A stretch of DNA of 64,000 bases from JACKJP01 sp050249695 (lineage in GTDB: Bacteria; Pseudomonadota; Alphaproteobacteria; Rhizobiales; Tepidamorphaceae). This document shows positions 15,923 to 25,201 of the stretch, one piece after another. The notes below the pieces were generated by a model, which searched no databases, had not been told where the DNA came from, and saw only the letters and a program-made list of their open reading frames with translations. Location of the stretch: NCBI GenBank assembly GCA_050249695.1, contig JBFWQA010000001.1:558001-622000 (forward strand), in the 5' to 3' direction. The position numbers and the translations under genes were made by a program. Numbering within the stretch: the stretch's first letter is position 1; each line of letters begins with the position of its first letter.

Positions 15923-18499
15923 CTAGCCGCGCCGCTGCCACCAGCCGCGCCGCGGCGGCTTCCGCGGTTCGCTGCTTTCCGCAGGCGTTTCCTGGCTTTC
16001 CGCGGCCGTCTCTTGCTGGGCCGGTTCCATCGGCACGATTTCGGCTTCCGTCCTGACGGGCTCATCGACTACGTCGGGCTGCGCCTCGTCCCCCGCGGCA
16101 TCCGCCGCCGCGACTTCTTCCGCTGGCGGCGCTTTCTTGCGCGATCCGCGGCTGCGCGGCTTCGGTGCGGCTTCTTCCGTCACCTCCGCGTCGTCGGTCT
16201 TCTTGCGTCTGCTGCGGGTGGCGCGCTTCTTGGCCGGCGGCGCCTCTTCGCCGGCGCCTTCCGCCGGCGCATCGGCCTCCGCCGCGACAGTTTCGGCAGG
16301 CACCGGCTCGGCTGCGGCTTCACTGTCCGGTGCCGCTGCCGCGACCTCGAGCGGCGGTTCGGTGTCCTGGGAGTCCCCGGGCCAGCTTTCGCCTTCCGCC
16401 GTCACGGCGTCCTGCTCGGTAGTCTCGCGCCTCTCGCGCCTGCGTCTGCCGCCGCGCCGTCCGCGCCGGCGACGTTTCGGCTGGCCGTTCTCGCCCGTCT
16501 CGTCTTCTTCGTCACGGCTCTCGCCGGAAGCATCCGATCCGGAGTCGTCCGCTTCTGCGACCTGCTCCGACTGTTCGGCGTTTTCCGTCCGGTTGCGGTC
16601 GCCGCCGCGCCTGCGGCGCCGTCGACGGCGACGCCCGCCCTCGCCCTGAACTTCCTGCGCGCCGTCGCCGGAAGCCTCTTCTTCTTCCTCGGACTCGGCG
16701 ATCATCGCCTCTTCTTCTTCGTCCTCCGGTTCCTCATGGTCGTCGGGCGTGACGGGGAGGGGCTGCACCGCCGGACCGCGCGCATCGGCGCCGCGTTCCA
16801 GCCGGTAGAGCTGTGCGCCCAGATCGCCGTTCGCGTTGATCAGGATTGACGCGCCGAAGCGGGTCTCCAGATCGTTCAGGGACGCGCGCTTCTGGTTGAG
16901 AATGTAGAGCGCGGCGTCGGCCGCCGTCTCGACGGTGATGTCCGTCGGCTTCTTGATCAGCTCCGCCTCGACGGAGCGCAGGATGTGCAGCGCGATGGAT
17001 TCCGTGGACCGGATATGGCCGGTGCCGTGGCAATGCGGGCAAGTCTTCAGACTGCCCTCCAGAAGCCCGGAGCGGATGCGTTGCCGCGACATTTCGAGCA
17101 GGCCGAAGGGAGAGATGCGCCCGACCTGGATACGCGCCCTGTCGTGCTTCAGCGCTTCCTTCAGCCGCTTTTCGACCGCCCGATTGTTGCGGTTCTCCTC
17201 CATGTCGATGAAATCGATCACGATAAGCCCGGCAAGATCGCGCAGACGCAACTGCCGGGCCACCTCGTCGGCGGCCTCGAGGTTTGTCTTGAGCGCGGTA
17301 TCCTCGATGTTGTGCTCGCGCGTGGAGCGGCCGGAGTTGACGTCGATCGAAACCAGGGCCTCCGTCTGGTTCATGACCAGATAGCCGCCGGATTTGAGCG
17401 TCACCTGCGGATTGAACATCGCGTCCAGCTGCGCCTCGATCCCGTTGCGCACGAACAGGGGCGTCGGCTCCCTGTACGCCTTGACGTTGCGCGCATGGCT
17501 CGGCATCAGCATGCGCATGAAGTCCTTGGCGTCCTTGTATGCATCTTCGCCGGCGACGATGATTTCGGAGATTTCCTTGTCGTAGAGGTCGCGGATGGAA
17601 CGCTTGACGAGGCTGCCTTCCTCATAGACGAGGGCGGGCGAGACCGATTTCATCGTCAATTCGCGGACGTTCTCCCACAGGCGTGAGAGATATTCGAAAT
17701 CGCGTTTGATTTCGGCCTTGGTACGGCTGGCACCGGCGGTGCGCAGGATCACGCCCATTCCCTTCGGAATGGTCAGATCGACGGCGATTTCCTTCAGGCG
17801 CTTGCGGTCCGCCGCGCTGGTGATCTTGCGGCTGATCCCGCCGCCACGGGCTGTGTTCGGCATCAGGACGCAGTAGCGGCCGGCGAGCGACAGATAGGTG
17901 GTCAGCGCCGCACCCTTGTTGCCGCGCTCTTCCTTGACCACCTGGACGAGCAGAATCTGCCGGCGCTTGATGACTTCCTGGATCTTGTAGTGCCGGCGCT
18001 GCCGCTGACGGCGCTGGGGCACCTCCTCCATAGCGTCTTCGCTGCCGACGGATTCAACGCTTTCTTCGCCGGCGTCCTCGGCCACGACTTCCTCGACGCC
18101 GTCGCTTTCGTCATCGCCGTTGTCTTCGCTCTCGGCGGCGGCGGAGATCGCATCCTCCACGCCGGCGGATTTGGTGCCCTGTTCCTCGCGGGCCTCGTGG
18201 TCCGCCTCGTCGTCTTCGTCTTCCTGAAGCAGCCGTTCGCGGTCGGCGACAGGGATCTGGTAATAGTCCGGGTGAATTTCGCTGAAGGCCAGAAAACCGT
18301 GGCGATTTCCGCCATAGTCGACGAACGCCGCCTGTAGCGACGGCTCGACGCGCGTAACCTTGGCTAGATAGATATTGCCGCGAAGCTGGCGGCGGCTAGC
18401 GCTTTCAAAATCGAATTCCTCGACCTTCGAACCGCGTAGCACGACGACCCGGGTTTCCTCCGGATGCGTCGCGTCGATGAGCATTTTGTTGTTGGACAT
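15923..18499 (-). CDS. rne: Ribonuclease E
   Basis: 858 residues. This is the endoribonuclease that starts bulk mRNA decay and processes rRNA and tRNA, acting as scaffold of the degradosome. Order: an RNase H-like start, then an S1 domain split by a long acidic insertion (about 90-170, mostly Glu/Asp/Ser), then the 5'-sensor/DNase I-like region. Catalytic Asp lies in SIDVNSGRST (near 385) and VIDFIDMEE (near 427). The zinc-link CPHCHGTG is near 485. The C-terminal third is low complexity: alternating acidic blocks and Arg-rich clusters (GRRRRRRRRRGG-like), then Ala/Pro/Lys-rich sequence ending PPRRGWWQRRG. Such tails bind RNA and partner proteins. The acidic S1 insertion is usual in alphaproteobacteria. 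Confidence 0.96.
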   Translation of the reverse strand: MSNNKMLIDATHPEETRVVVLRGSKVEEFDFESASRRQLRGNIYLAKVTRVEPSLQAAFVDYGGNRHGFLAFSEIHPDYYQIPVADRERLLQEDEDDEADHEAREEQGTKSAGVEDAISAAAESEDNGDDESDGVEEVVAEDAGEESVESVGSEDAMEEVPQRRQRQRRHYKIQEVIKRRQILLVQVVKEERGNKGAALTTYLSLAGRYCVLMPNTARGGGISRKITSAADRKRLKEIAVDLTIPKGMGVILRTAGASRTKAEIKRDFEYLSRLWENVRELTMKSVSPALVYEEGSLVKRSIRDLYDKEISEIIVAGEDAYKDAKDFMRMLMPSHARNVKAYREPTPLFVRNGIEAQLDAMFNPQVTLKSGGYLVMNQTEALVSIDVNSGRSTREHNIEDTALKTNLEAADEVARQLRLRDLAGLIVIDFIDMEENRNNRAVEKRLKEALKHDRARIQVGRISPFGLLEMSRQRIRSGLLEGSLKTCPHCHGTGHIRSTESIALHILRSVEAELIKKPTDITVETAADAALYILNQKRASLNDLETRFGASILINANGDLGAQLYRLERGADARGPAVQPLPVTPDDHEEPEDEEEEAMIAESEEEEEASGDGAQEVQGEGGRRRRRRRRRGGDRNRTENAEQSEQVAEADDSGSDASGESRDEEDETGENGQPKRRRRGRRGGRRRRERRETTEQDAVTAEGESWPGDSQDTEPPLEVAAAAPDSEAAAEPVPAETVAAEADAPAEGAGEEAPPAKKRATRSRRKKTDDAEVTEEAAPKPRSRGSRKKAPPAEEVAAADAAGDEAQPDVVDEPVRTEAEIVPMEPAQQETAAESQETPAESSEPRKPPRRGWWQRRG

Positions 18500-19213
18500 T
18501 CATTGTCTTTCCCGCGCACAGGAGGAAGCTGCGCCGCCGCGGGGTAACCCGTTCGGCGGGGACGAGCCCGTGATCCTGTCGCGATTGTTGGGGATCCTTC
18601 GCGGGTCATCCGCAGCCGCCGCGCGAGATAGCCCGCCGTTGGCATGCCCGCTGCACAACGGACCGGCCGGGCCGGTCCATCGTGCGGGCACAATTGTGCG
18701 TGATCGCCGCTCAGGTTCATTTACACTTCACGCCGGCGCCGCCGGCATCCTCGCCGCCCCCTGAAGGAGCGTTTGACACTCGTCGCGACTCGGCCGGAAC
18801 CGACTGCGCGGACGAAACCATTTCGCGCCGGCCGCCCGAGACGTGAGCGGCGACCGTCACCGAAGTCCGATATGCCGTTGCCAGAGAATTCCCGCGCGGC
18901 TTCACGTCCAGCCACCACCGGATCGGTTTCTGATCGGTCGCCTCCTTGGCCGGCTAAGCCATGACCGGAGGTGAAAACGGACAGAACACCGCAACGGCAG
19001 AATCCACAAATTCCACAATGCCTAGATAATGTCGCCGGCATCGCCTTGGCAAGTGGTAATGCCGCACCGGTCGCAGCATTCGCCATGCTCAACAGACGGT
19101 TAACCCTCTTGCATCTAGACTCCGTGCAAAGGCGCTGTCAGTTTGGGACAGCATTTGGCGCCGTCGCGTGCGACGGCATCTGTTTCGCCGGGGTCGATCG
19201 GGGTCGGGGCAGG
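18500..19213. other. Divergent region between rne and amidase gene
   Basis: 714 bases with no supported gene. The left part is presumably the long rne leader and carries two perfect palindromes (18660-18678 and 18688-18699). The right part holds the amidase promoter and a perfect 8-bp inverted repeat (GCCGTCGC/GCGACGGC, 19160-19177) ending 36 bases before the chosen GTG. A 123-codon minus-strand frame (18721-19092) is Arg/Gly/Cys-rich without family features and was not accepted. Confidence 0.55.
18660..18699 (-). repeat. Two adjacent perfect palindromes in the rne leader
   Basis: Bases 18660-18678 form a perfect 19-base palindrome (GGACCGGCC, centre G, GGCCGGTCC). Ten bases on, 18688-18699 is the perfect 12-base palindrome GCACAATTGTGC. 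Both lie 160-200 bases ahead of the rne start codon. In E. coli the rne 5' leader folds into hairpins that RNase E itself recognises to control its own mRNA. These could be functional analogues, or protein operator sites. Confidence 0.5.
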
Positions 19214-20446
19214 GTGCTCAAGACGATTTGCACATTGGTATTTGTTGTTGCCGCGGCGCTCGCGTTGCCGGGTCACGTTCGCGCGGCCCCGGCCGATGAG
19301 GCGCGCGCGTCTGCCGTTCCGGTGGCCGTCGACGCACGCCTCGCCGGTGACAAGGAGCGCACGCGGCTGATCGTCGATCTCGACCGGGTGATCGATTTCC
19401 GCGTCTTTGCGCTGGCCGATCCCTATCGTCTCGTCATCGACATGCCGGAAATCGACTTTCGGTTGCCCCGGGGCCTCGGTCAGTCGGGCCGCGGCGTCGT
19501 CACCGCATATCGCTATGGCAACATGGGCCGTGGCCGCAGCCGCATCGTCATGGATCTTTCCGAGCCCGGCCGCGTGGAAAAGGCCTTCATTCTCGAACCC
19601 GTCGAGGATCAGCCCGCCAGGCTGGTCCTCGACATCGTCGGCGCCACCAGGGAGGCATTTCTGGCTGCCGTTGCCGAATCGGCAAGGGAGATGGCGGTCG
19701 AACAATCCGTCACGCCCGTGCCCGCCGGCCCGAACACGCAAGAGGCCGGGGCCAGGCCCATGATCGTCATCGATCCGGGCCATGGCGGGATCGATCCCGG
19801 CGCGGTTTCGGGCGAACATCGGGAGAAGGACGTCGTTCTGGCAATGGCCAGGGCATTGCGCGGCGAACTGGAAAAGACGGGGAAGTTCGACGTCGCGTTG
19901 ACCCGCGAAGAGGATGTTTTCATCCCGCTCGCCGACCGCGTTGAATTCGCGCGGTCCAAGAAGGCCGTGCTGATGGTGTCGCTGCACGCCGATTCGCTGA
20001 GCGCCCACGAAGTCAGCGGCGCCACGATCTATACGCTTTCGGAGGGCGCCTCGGATGCGCTGTCCGCCCGGCTCGCCGAACAGGAAAACCGTTCCGATGC
20101 GATTGCCGGCGTCGATCTCACCGACAAGCCCGACGAGGTCGCCGGTATCCTGATCGATCTGGTGCGGCGCGAGACGAAGAATCTGTCCGTCACCTTCGCG
20201 CGCAGTTTTGTCGCGGACATGCGCAGCGTCACGAGGATGAACAAGAATCCGCATCGCTATGCCGGGTTCTGGGTTCTGAAGGCTCCGGAAGTACCTTCCG
20301 TCCTGATCGAACTCGGCTATATGACCAATCCCGACGACGTGGCGAAGATGACCGACCCGGACTGGCGCGCCCATATGGCGAAAGCGCTCACAAAGGCGAT
20401 CGACAGCAAGTTGGGCGGCAAGATCGGCAGTATCGCCTCGAATTGA
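19214..20446 (+). CDS. amiC: N-acetylmuramoyl-L-alanine amidase, AmiC type
   Basis: 410 residues from a GTG at 19214. The frame is open further upstream, but this start follows GGGGCAGG and begins a signal peptide (VLKTICTLVFVVAAALA...VRAAP). An N-terminal AMIN domain (about 35-150; RLIVDLDRVIDFRVF, PYRLVIDMPEIDF) targets septal peptidoglycan. The Amidase_3 domain (about 185-405) has zinc ligands in IDPGHGGIDPG, a Glu in REKDV and a His in VSLHADS, and the catalytic Glu in VLIELGYMTN. It cuts the bond between MurNAc and the stem peptide during cell separation in the periplasm. PBP1A follows 185 bases downstream on the same strand. Confidence 0.9.
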   Translation: MLKTICTLVFVVAAALALPGHVRAAPADEARASAVPVAVDARLAGDKERTRLIVDLDRVIDFRVFALADPYRLVIDMPEIDFRLPRGLGQSGRGVVTAYRYGNMGRGRSRIVMDLSEPGRVEKAFILEPVEDQPARLVLDIVGATREAFLAAVAESAREMAVEQSVTPVPAGPNTQEAGARPMIVIDPGHGGIDPGAVSGEHREKDVVLAMARALRGELEKTGKFDVALTREEDVFIPLADRVEFARSKKAVLMVSLHADSLSAHEVSGATIYTLSEGASDALSARLAEQENRSDAIAGVDLTDKPDEVAGILIDLVRRETKNLSVTFARSFVADMRSVTRMNKNPHRYAGFWVLKAPEVPSVLIELGYMTNPDDVAKMTDPDWRAHMAKALTKAIDSKLGGKIGSIASN

Positions 20447-20631
20447 TTTTGTGACGGTCCGGCGACATTGTTTCGCCTTGTTTGTCACCGACACCCGGAT
20501 CGAGTGTGCCGAAGCGGCCTGCGGCTTGCGGTTTCGACCTTTCAGGCTTATGGCAGGGCAGATTTTTCAAGGGGCTCCTGCGTCGCCGCGGGCGACGTCT
20601 TGCCCGAGGCTAGACGGGTCAGAATTTACCG

Positions 20632-23076
20632 ATGCTGCTGCGATTTCTCGGCTTCCTGTTCACCGCCGCCGTGATCCTGTTCCTCGTTGGCGCCGGCGTC
20701 GTCACCTATGTGGTGTGGGACTATTCGAGGAATCTGCCGGATTACCAGGCGCTCAAGGAATATTCGCCGCCGGTCATGACCCGCGTGCATGCGGCCGATG
20801 GCAGCCTTGTGGCCGAATATGCCAAGCAGCGGCGGCTCTATCTTCCCATCCAGGCGGTGCCGGAGCGCGTCATCCACGCCTTCATGTCCGCCGAGGACAA
20901 GAATTTCTACAGCCATTTCGGCATCGACCCCATGGGCATAGCACGTGCGGCGGTGAAATATGTAAGCTCCGGCGGCCGCGTGATGCAGGGCGCCTCGACC
21001 ATCACCCAGCAGGTCGCCAAGAACTTCCTGCTCACCAACGAGCGGTCCTTCGAGCGCAAGATCAAGGAAGCGATCCTTTCGCTGCGCATCGAGCGCACCT
21101 TCTCCAAGGACCAGATTCTCGAACTCTATCTGAACGAGATATTTCTCGGGCTGAACTCCTATGGCGTCGCGGCGGCGTCGCTCATCTATTTCGGCAAATC
21201 GGTGCACGAACTGACGATCGACGAGGCGGCCTATCTCGCCGCGCTGCCCAAGGCGCCCAACAACTATCACCCGTTCCGCCACACCGAGCGCGCCATCGAA
21301 CGGCGCAACTGGGTGATCGACCAGATGCAGGAGAACGGCTACGTCACGGCGGAGGAGGCCGCGGAGGCCAGGGCCCGTCCGCTCGACGTCTCGCCGCGCC
21401 AGTCCGGCGCGCAGCTGTTTGCCGCGGACTATTTCGCCGAGGAAGTCCGCCGCGAGATCTACGACCGCTATGGCGAGAAGGGACTTTACGAAGGCGGGCT
21501 GTCGATCCGCACCTCGCTCGATCCGCAGATGCAGGTCGTGGCGCGGCGCGCGCTGATCCGCGGCCTGACCGAATATGACCGCAGCCGCGGCTGGCGCGGC
21601 CCGTTCAAGCACATCGAGGCCGGCAGCGATTGGGGCGAGGCGGTGGCCAAGGTGGATGGCTATGACGATGTTGCGCCCTGGCAACTGGCGGTCGTGCTGA
21701 CCGTCGAGGACGGCCAGGCGGTGATCGGGTTGCAGCCCGAGCGCACCAAGTCCGGCGCTCTCGCCAATGAGCGCGAGACGGGCGTCATCCCGGTAGCCGA
21801 TCTTGCCTGGGCCCGCTGGGCGAGCGGCCCCGAAAAGGGGGCCAAGATCAAGTCCGCCAAGCAGGTACTGAAGGCCGGCGACGTGATCTATGTGGATAAG
21901 GGCAAGGAAGAAGGTCAGTATTCGCTGCAGCAGGTGCCGAAGGTCGAGGGCGCCATCGTCGCGATGGATCCCTACACGGGCCGCGTGAAGGCCATGGTGG
22001 GCGGTTTCAGCTTCGATGAAAGCGAGTTCAACCGCGCGACCCAGGCGCAGCGCCAGCCGGGCTCCGCGTTCAAGCCGTTCGTTTATGCCGCCGCGCTCGA
22101 CAATGGCTATACGCCTTCCAGCGTCGTGATGGACGCACCCATCGAACTCGTTCAGGGCGGGCGCGTCTGGGCGCCGCAGAACTATGGCGGCAAGTTTTAC
22201 GGTCCCTCGACATTGCGCGTCGGCATCGAGAAGTCGCGCAACGTGATGACCGTTCGCCTCGCGCAGGACATGGGGATGCCGCTGATCGCCGAATATGCGC
22301 GCCGTTTCGGTATCTACGACAACATGTTGCCCGTGCTGTCCATGGCGCTCGGCGCCGGCGAGACCACGGTGCTGCGGCTAACGACGGCCTATTGCATGAT
22401 CGCCAATGGCGGCAAACAGATAAAATCGAGCCTGATCGACAGAATTCAGGATCGGTACGGGCGCACGATATTCAAGCATGACGAGCGGGCCTGTCCCGAA
22501 TGCGACCAGAGCGAATGGCACGGTCAGGACGAGCCTGAAGTGATCGACGAGCGCGCGCAGATTCTCGACCCCTATACCGCCTATCAGGTCACCTCGATGC
22601 TGGAGGGCGTTGTGCAGCGCGGCACGGCGGCGGCGATCCGGGACAAGGATCATCCGCTCGCCGGCAAGACCGGTACGACGAACGACGAGCGCGACGCATG
22701 GTTCGTCGGCTTTTCCGCCGACCTCGTTGTTGGCGTCTTCATCGGCTACGACAATCCGACCCCGATGGGCCGCGGCCAGACCGGCGGCCAACTCGCCGCG
22801 CCGGTTTTCAAGGATTTCATGACCGCGGCGCTCGAAGGCCAGCCCGGCGTTCCTTTCCGCGCGCCCCCCGGCATCAATCTGGTGCGCATAAATGCCAAGA
22901 CGGGACTGCGCGCCGGTCCGGAGGATCAGGGCGTTATCCTGGAGGCCTTCAAGCCAGGCCAGGAGCCGCCGTCGAGCTACTCGATCATTGGCTATCAGGA
23001 CGAGTTCGGCCGCGAACTGACGGTCAGCCCCGAGCAGGATCGCGCCGTCAACCAGGGCACCGGCGGGCTCTACTAG
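20632..23076 (+). CDS. mrcA: Bifunctional penicillin-binding protein 1A
   Basis: 814 residues. It polymerises lipid II and cross-links peptidoglycan. A membrane anchor lies at about 5-30. The GT51 domain (about 55-230) has catalytic Glu88 in SAEDKNFYSHFG, then QGASTITQQVAKN, RKIKEAILSLRIE and LYLNEIFLG. An OB-like insert (about 310-430) follows, as in PBP1A. The transpeptidase domain has Ser478 and Lys481 in QPGSAFKPF, the SRN triad in EKSRNVMTVRL and KTG at 679-681. All catalytic motifs are intact. In many Rhizobiales prfB follows directly; here a 487-base gap and a porin follow. Confidence 0.96.
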   Translation: MLLRFLGFLFTAAVILFLVGAGVVTYVVWDYSRNLPDYQALKEYSPPVMTRVHAADGSLVAEYAKQRRLYLPIQAVPERVIHAFMSAEDKNFYSHFGIDPMGIARAAVKYVSSGGRVMQGASTITQQVAKNFLLTNERSFERKIKEAILSLRIERTFSKDQILELYLNEIFLGLNSYGVAAASLIYFGKSVHELTIDEAAYLAALPKAPNNYHPFRHTERAIERRNWVIDQMQENGYVTAEEAAEARARPLDVSPRQSGAQLFAADYFAEEVRREIYDRYGEKGLYEGGLSIRTSLDPQMQVVARRALIRGLTEYDRSRGWRGPFKHIEAGSDWGEAVAKVDGYDDVAPWQLAVVLTVEDGQAVIGLQPERTKSGALANERETGVIPVADLAWARWASGPEKGAKIKSAKQVLKAGDVIYVDKGKEEGQYSLQQVPKVEGAIVAMDPYTGRVKAMVGGFSFDESEFNRATQAQRQPGSAFKPFVYAAALDNGYTPSSVVMDAPIELVQGGRVWAPQNYGGKFYGPSTLRVGIEKSRNVMTVRLAQDMGMPLIAEYARRFGIYDNMLPVLSMALGAGETTVLRLTTAYCMIANGGKQIKSSLIDRIQDRYGRTIFKHDERACPECDQSEWHGQDEPEVIDERAQILDPYTAYQVTSMLEGVVQRGTAAAIRDKDHPLAGKTGTTNDERDAWFVGFSADLVVGVFIGYDNPTPMGRGQTGGQLAAPVFKDFMTAALEGQPGVPFRAPPGINLVRINAKTGLRAGPEDQGVILEAFKPGQEPPSSYSIIGYQDEFGRELTVSPEQDRAVNQGTGGLY

Positions 23077-23563
23077 CCCTTCCTCTCTTTTCCTTGTTCT
23101 GCGGACGGAAAGACCTTTGCGCCGTTGGCTAGCGTAGCCGCTGCATGAATCGGCGGGCGTGCGCTGACCGGCGTGCGCTCCGCGATTCGTGTTTTCGGGG
23201 CCCGTCGAGTGCCAAAACGCCGGTCAAAAACAATTTACAAACAATATACTGATGTGTTGCCGCTCAATTCTTGCTGCCAAGCCGCAACAGAGTGTCTTTC
23301 GTGCAACAGGCGGGCGTTAAAGGCGTCTTGAGGAGGTTGATCGCCAAAATACGGGTTGCCGCCATCCCCTGTAGCTTTCAAAGATGTGACTACGCTTTAG
23401 GCAACTGGAGCGTATGGCGTCTGTCGCAATTAAGTTCTCGAAATCTACGGATACAGACAAGAGAACACGGCTTCAGATGTTTCGCGGGGAAATTGGGATT
23501 TTGAGGGTCTCGCCCTTGGAGAATTCGACCCGATCCCCTTTGGTAACTCTTTTGGAGGTCAGG
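23077..23563. other. Long region upstream of the porin gene
   Basis: 487 bases without a supported gene. An AT-rich patch at 23225-23255 contains TATACT (23245-23250), a possible -10 element, but no good -35 at 16-18 bases. If transcription starts near 23257 the porin leader is about 300 nt. The porin-frame extension back to 23414 has no ribosome site or homology and is leader, not protein. Confidence 0.5.
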
Positions 23564-24877
23564 ATGATCAACAAAAAGACTCTTCTCCTCGGTGGAGCAG
23601 CCGCGCTGTTCGTGACCGGGGTCCAGGCCGCCGACATGCCGAAGGCACCGGCGCGCGAGCCGGTATATCGGTGCGATATCACCGGCTTTATTGAACTGCC
23701 GGGTACCGATATCTGCTTCAAGGTCGGTGGCCACGTTCTGGCATATGCGGTGATGGCTGAGGACAATGTCCTTGGTCAGAGCATCTTCCATTCGTGGAAG
23801 AATGTCGGCTCGGACTTCCAGCATACGACTGGCGATACGCTGGTCATGCACGTCCATGGCCGTCTGAACTTCGATGCCCGCACGCAGACCGAATACGGCA
23901 CGCTGCGCGCCTTCATCGAAATGCAGGCCCATGACACCAACGTCTCGACGGGCGGTCCCTTCGATCTCCGTCACGCCTTCATCCAGTTCGGCAACTGGAC
24001 GTTCGGTAAGACGACCCGCACGCTGAATCCGGCTGGCGTCACGCCCCATCTGACCGACTATGGCGTCAATGGTACGCTGTTCGCCGGCCAGGGCTCGCGT
24101 CCGGTCCAGGTTCGCTACACCATGCCGCTCGGCAATGGCCTCAGCCTCGCTGTCGCCATCGAAGATCCTGCATTCTCGAATGACGGTGACTATGCCGCCG
24201 GCTTCGTTGCACAGGTCAACGCCGTTGGTGGTGTTCTCGTCCCGCCGCCGGCTGGTTTCGCCGTCGCGCAGGAGCGTAACGAGGTTCCCGATCTCGTCGC
24301 TCAGCTGAGCTGGGCCGGTTCCTGGGGCGGCTTCTCGATCGGCGGCGGCATTCACCAGAATGTCTACGCGGTCCTGCCGCTGGGCACTGGCGTTGCCGAT
24401 CGTGAACTCGGCTGGCGCGTCGAAGGTGGCGTCTATGTGAAGGCGACTTCGGCCGTCACCCTGATGGCACGCGGTTCCTATTCGGACGGCTACAACATCT
24501 ACAGCGGCATCAGCATTGGTGATGTGCTCTGGAACCCGGTCACCGGTACGATCAACTCCACGATCGAAGAGTGGATGGTTGCTGTCGGTGCAAACGTTCA
24601 GTGGGCGCCGCAGTGGAAGTCCGGCTTCTTCGTCGCCTACGCGACGGCTGAGCCGAGCAACGTTGTCGGCAACTGGATCGGCACCGGTCTGACTGCGAAC
24701 CAGGCCAGCATCGACGTCTTCCAGGTCATGGGCAACATCTTCTGGACGCCGGTCAACAACATGCAGTTCGGTGTCGAAGTCGCTTATGTCGACGCCGACT
24801 ATCATGTTCCTGCGCCGTTTAACCCGGTCGGCAACGACGCCTTCAGCGTCGTGTTCGAAGCCAAGCGCTCCTTCTAA
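23564..24877 (+). CDS. Rhizobial-type outer-membrane porin (Porin_2 family)
   Basis: 437 residues from the ATG at 23564, preceded by a strong TTTGGAGGTCAGG ribosome site. The signal peptide MINKKTLLLGGAAALFVTG ends near VQAADMP. The mature start has the family Cys pair (YRCDITGF...GTDICFKVGGH), followed by alternating amphipathic strands rich in Gly, aromatic and small residues, and a terminal Phe (EAKRSF) that is the usual BAM recognition signal. It forms a general diffusion channel in the outer membrane. Codon use leans to a narrow set, with many GGT/GTT codons compared with neighbours, as expected for a highly expressed protein. A strong terminator follows. Confidence 0.92.
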   Translation: MINKKTLLLGGAAALFVTGVQAADMPKAPAREPVYRCDITGFIELPGTDICFKVGGHVLAYAVMAEDNVLGQSIFHSWKNVGSDFQHTTGDTLVMHVHGRLNFDARTQTEYGTLRAFIEMQAHDTNVSTGGPFDLRHAFIQFGNWTFGKTTRTLNPAGVTPHLTDYGVNGTLFAGQGSRPVQVRYTMPLGNGLSLAVAIEDPAFSNDGDYAAGFVAQVNAVGGVLVPPPAGFAVAQERNEVPDLVAQLSWAGSWGGFSIGGGIHQNVYAVLPLGTGVADRELGWRVEGGVYVKATSAVTLMARGSYSDGYNIYSGISIGDVLWNPVTGTINSTIEEWMVAVGANVQWAPQWKSGFFVAYATAEPSNVVGNWIGTGLTANQASIDVFQVMGNIFWTPVNNMQFGVEVAYVDADYHVPAPFNPVGNDAFSVVFEAKRSF

Positions 24878-24919
24878 GGGTCGTCTGGATCATCCTTTCC
24901 CAAGAAGGATGCAAGTTAA

Positions 24920-24947
24920 CCCCGGCAGGCAACTGCCGGGGTTTTTT
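24920..24947 (+). terminator. Rho-independent terminator of the porin gene
   Basis: A perfect 9-bp stem (CCCCGGCAG / CTGCCGGGG) with a four-base GCAA loop is followed by six T residues, 42 bases after the porin stop. Confidence 0.95.
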
Positions 24948-25090
24948 GTGCGCGACCGGACTCCCGGCGACCCTTATGACTTCCGGGGCCGCGAAGCGGA
25001 TGATATGGTCTTTCCAACGAAAGAATTATGACTCGGTGATCAGAGCAGCGAAACTGCCGCCATCGTTACGCATCGCAGGGGAGTGCGGGG

Positions 25091-25189
25091 ATGTTAGGTC
25101 TTATTGCAGACATATGGGTCTATCTGCTGATCGCGTTGCTGATCGGCATCGCGACAGGCTGGATGGTCTGTTCGGCGCCCAAGGCTTGA
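25091..25189 (+). CDS. 32-residue single-span membrane micro-protein
   Basis: An ATG at 25091 with a GGGGAG ribosome site about 6-10 bases upstream opens 32 codons to a TGA at 25187-25189. The product is almost all one hydrophobic helix (VYLLIALLIGIATGWMVC) with a short LGLIAD start and a SAPKA end. The next gene starts 12 bases on, and its membrane anchor has nearly the same pattern (LLIAFLIGAAIGCILRR against LLIALLIGIATGWMVC), which argues for a paralogous pair. It is too short for most gene callers. No function is known to me; a partner or regulator of the downstream protein is a guess. Confidence 0.6.
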   Translation: MLGLIADIWVYLLIALLIGIATGWMVCSAPKA

Positions 25190-25201
25190 GGATCGGGGAT
25201 C

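Noticed and set aside
18721..19092. 123-codon minus-strand frame between rne and the amidase
   Set aside because: No ribosome site, no family likeness, and composition dominated by Arg and Gly.
23414..23563. N-terminal extension of the porin
   Set aside because: It would block the signal peptide; the ATG at 23564 has a strong ribosome site.
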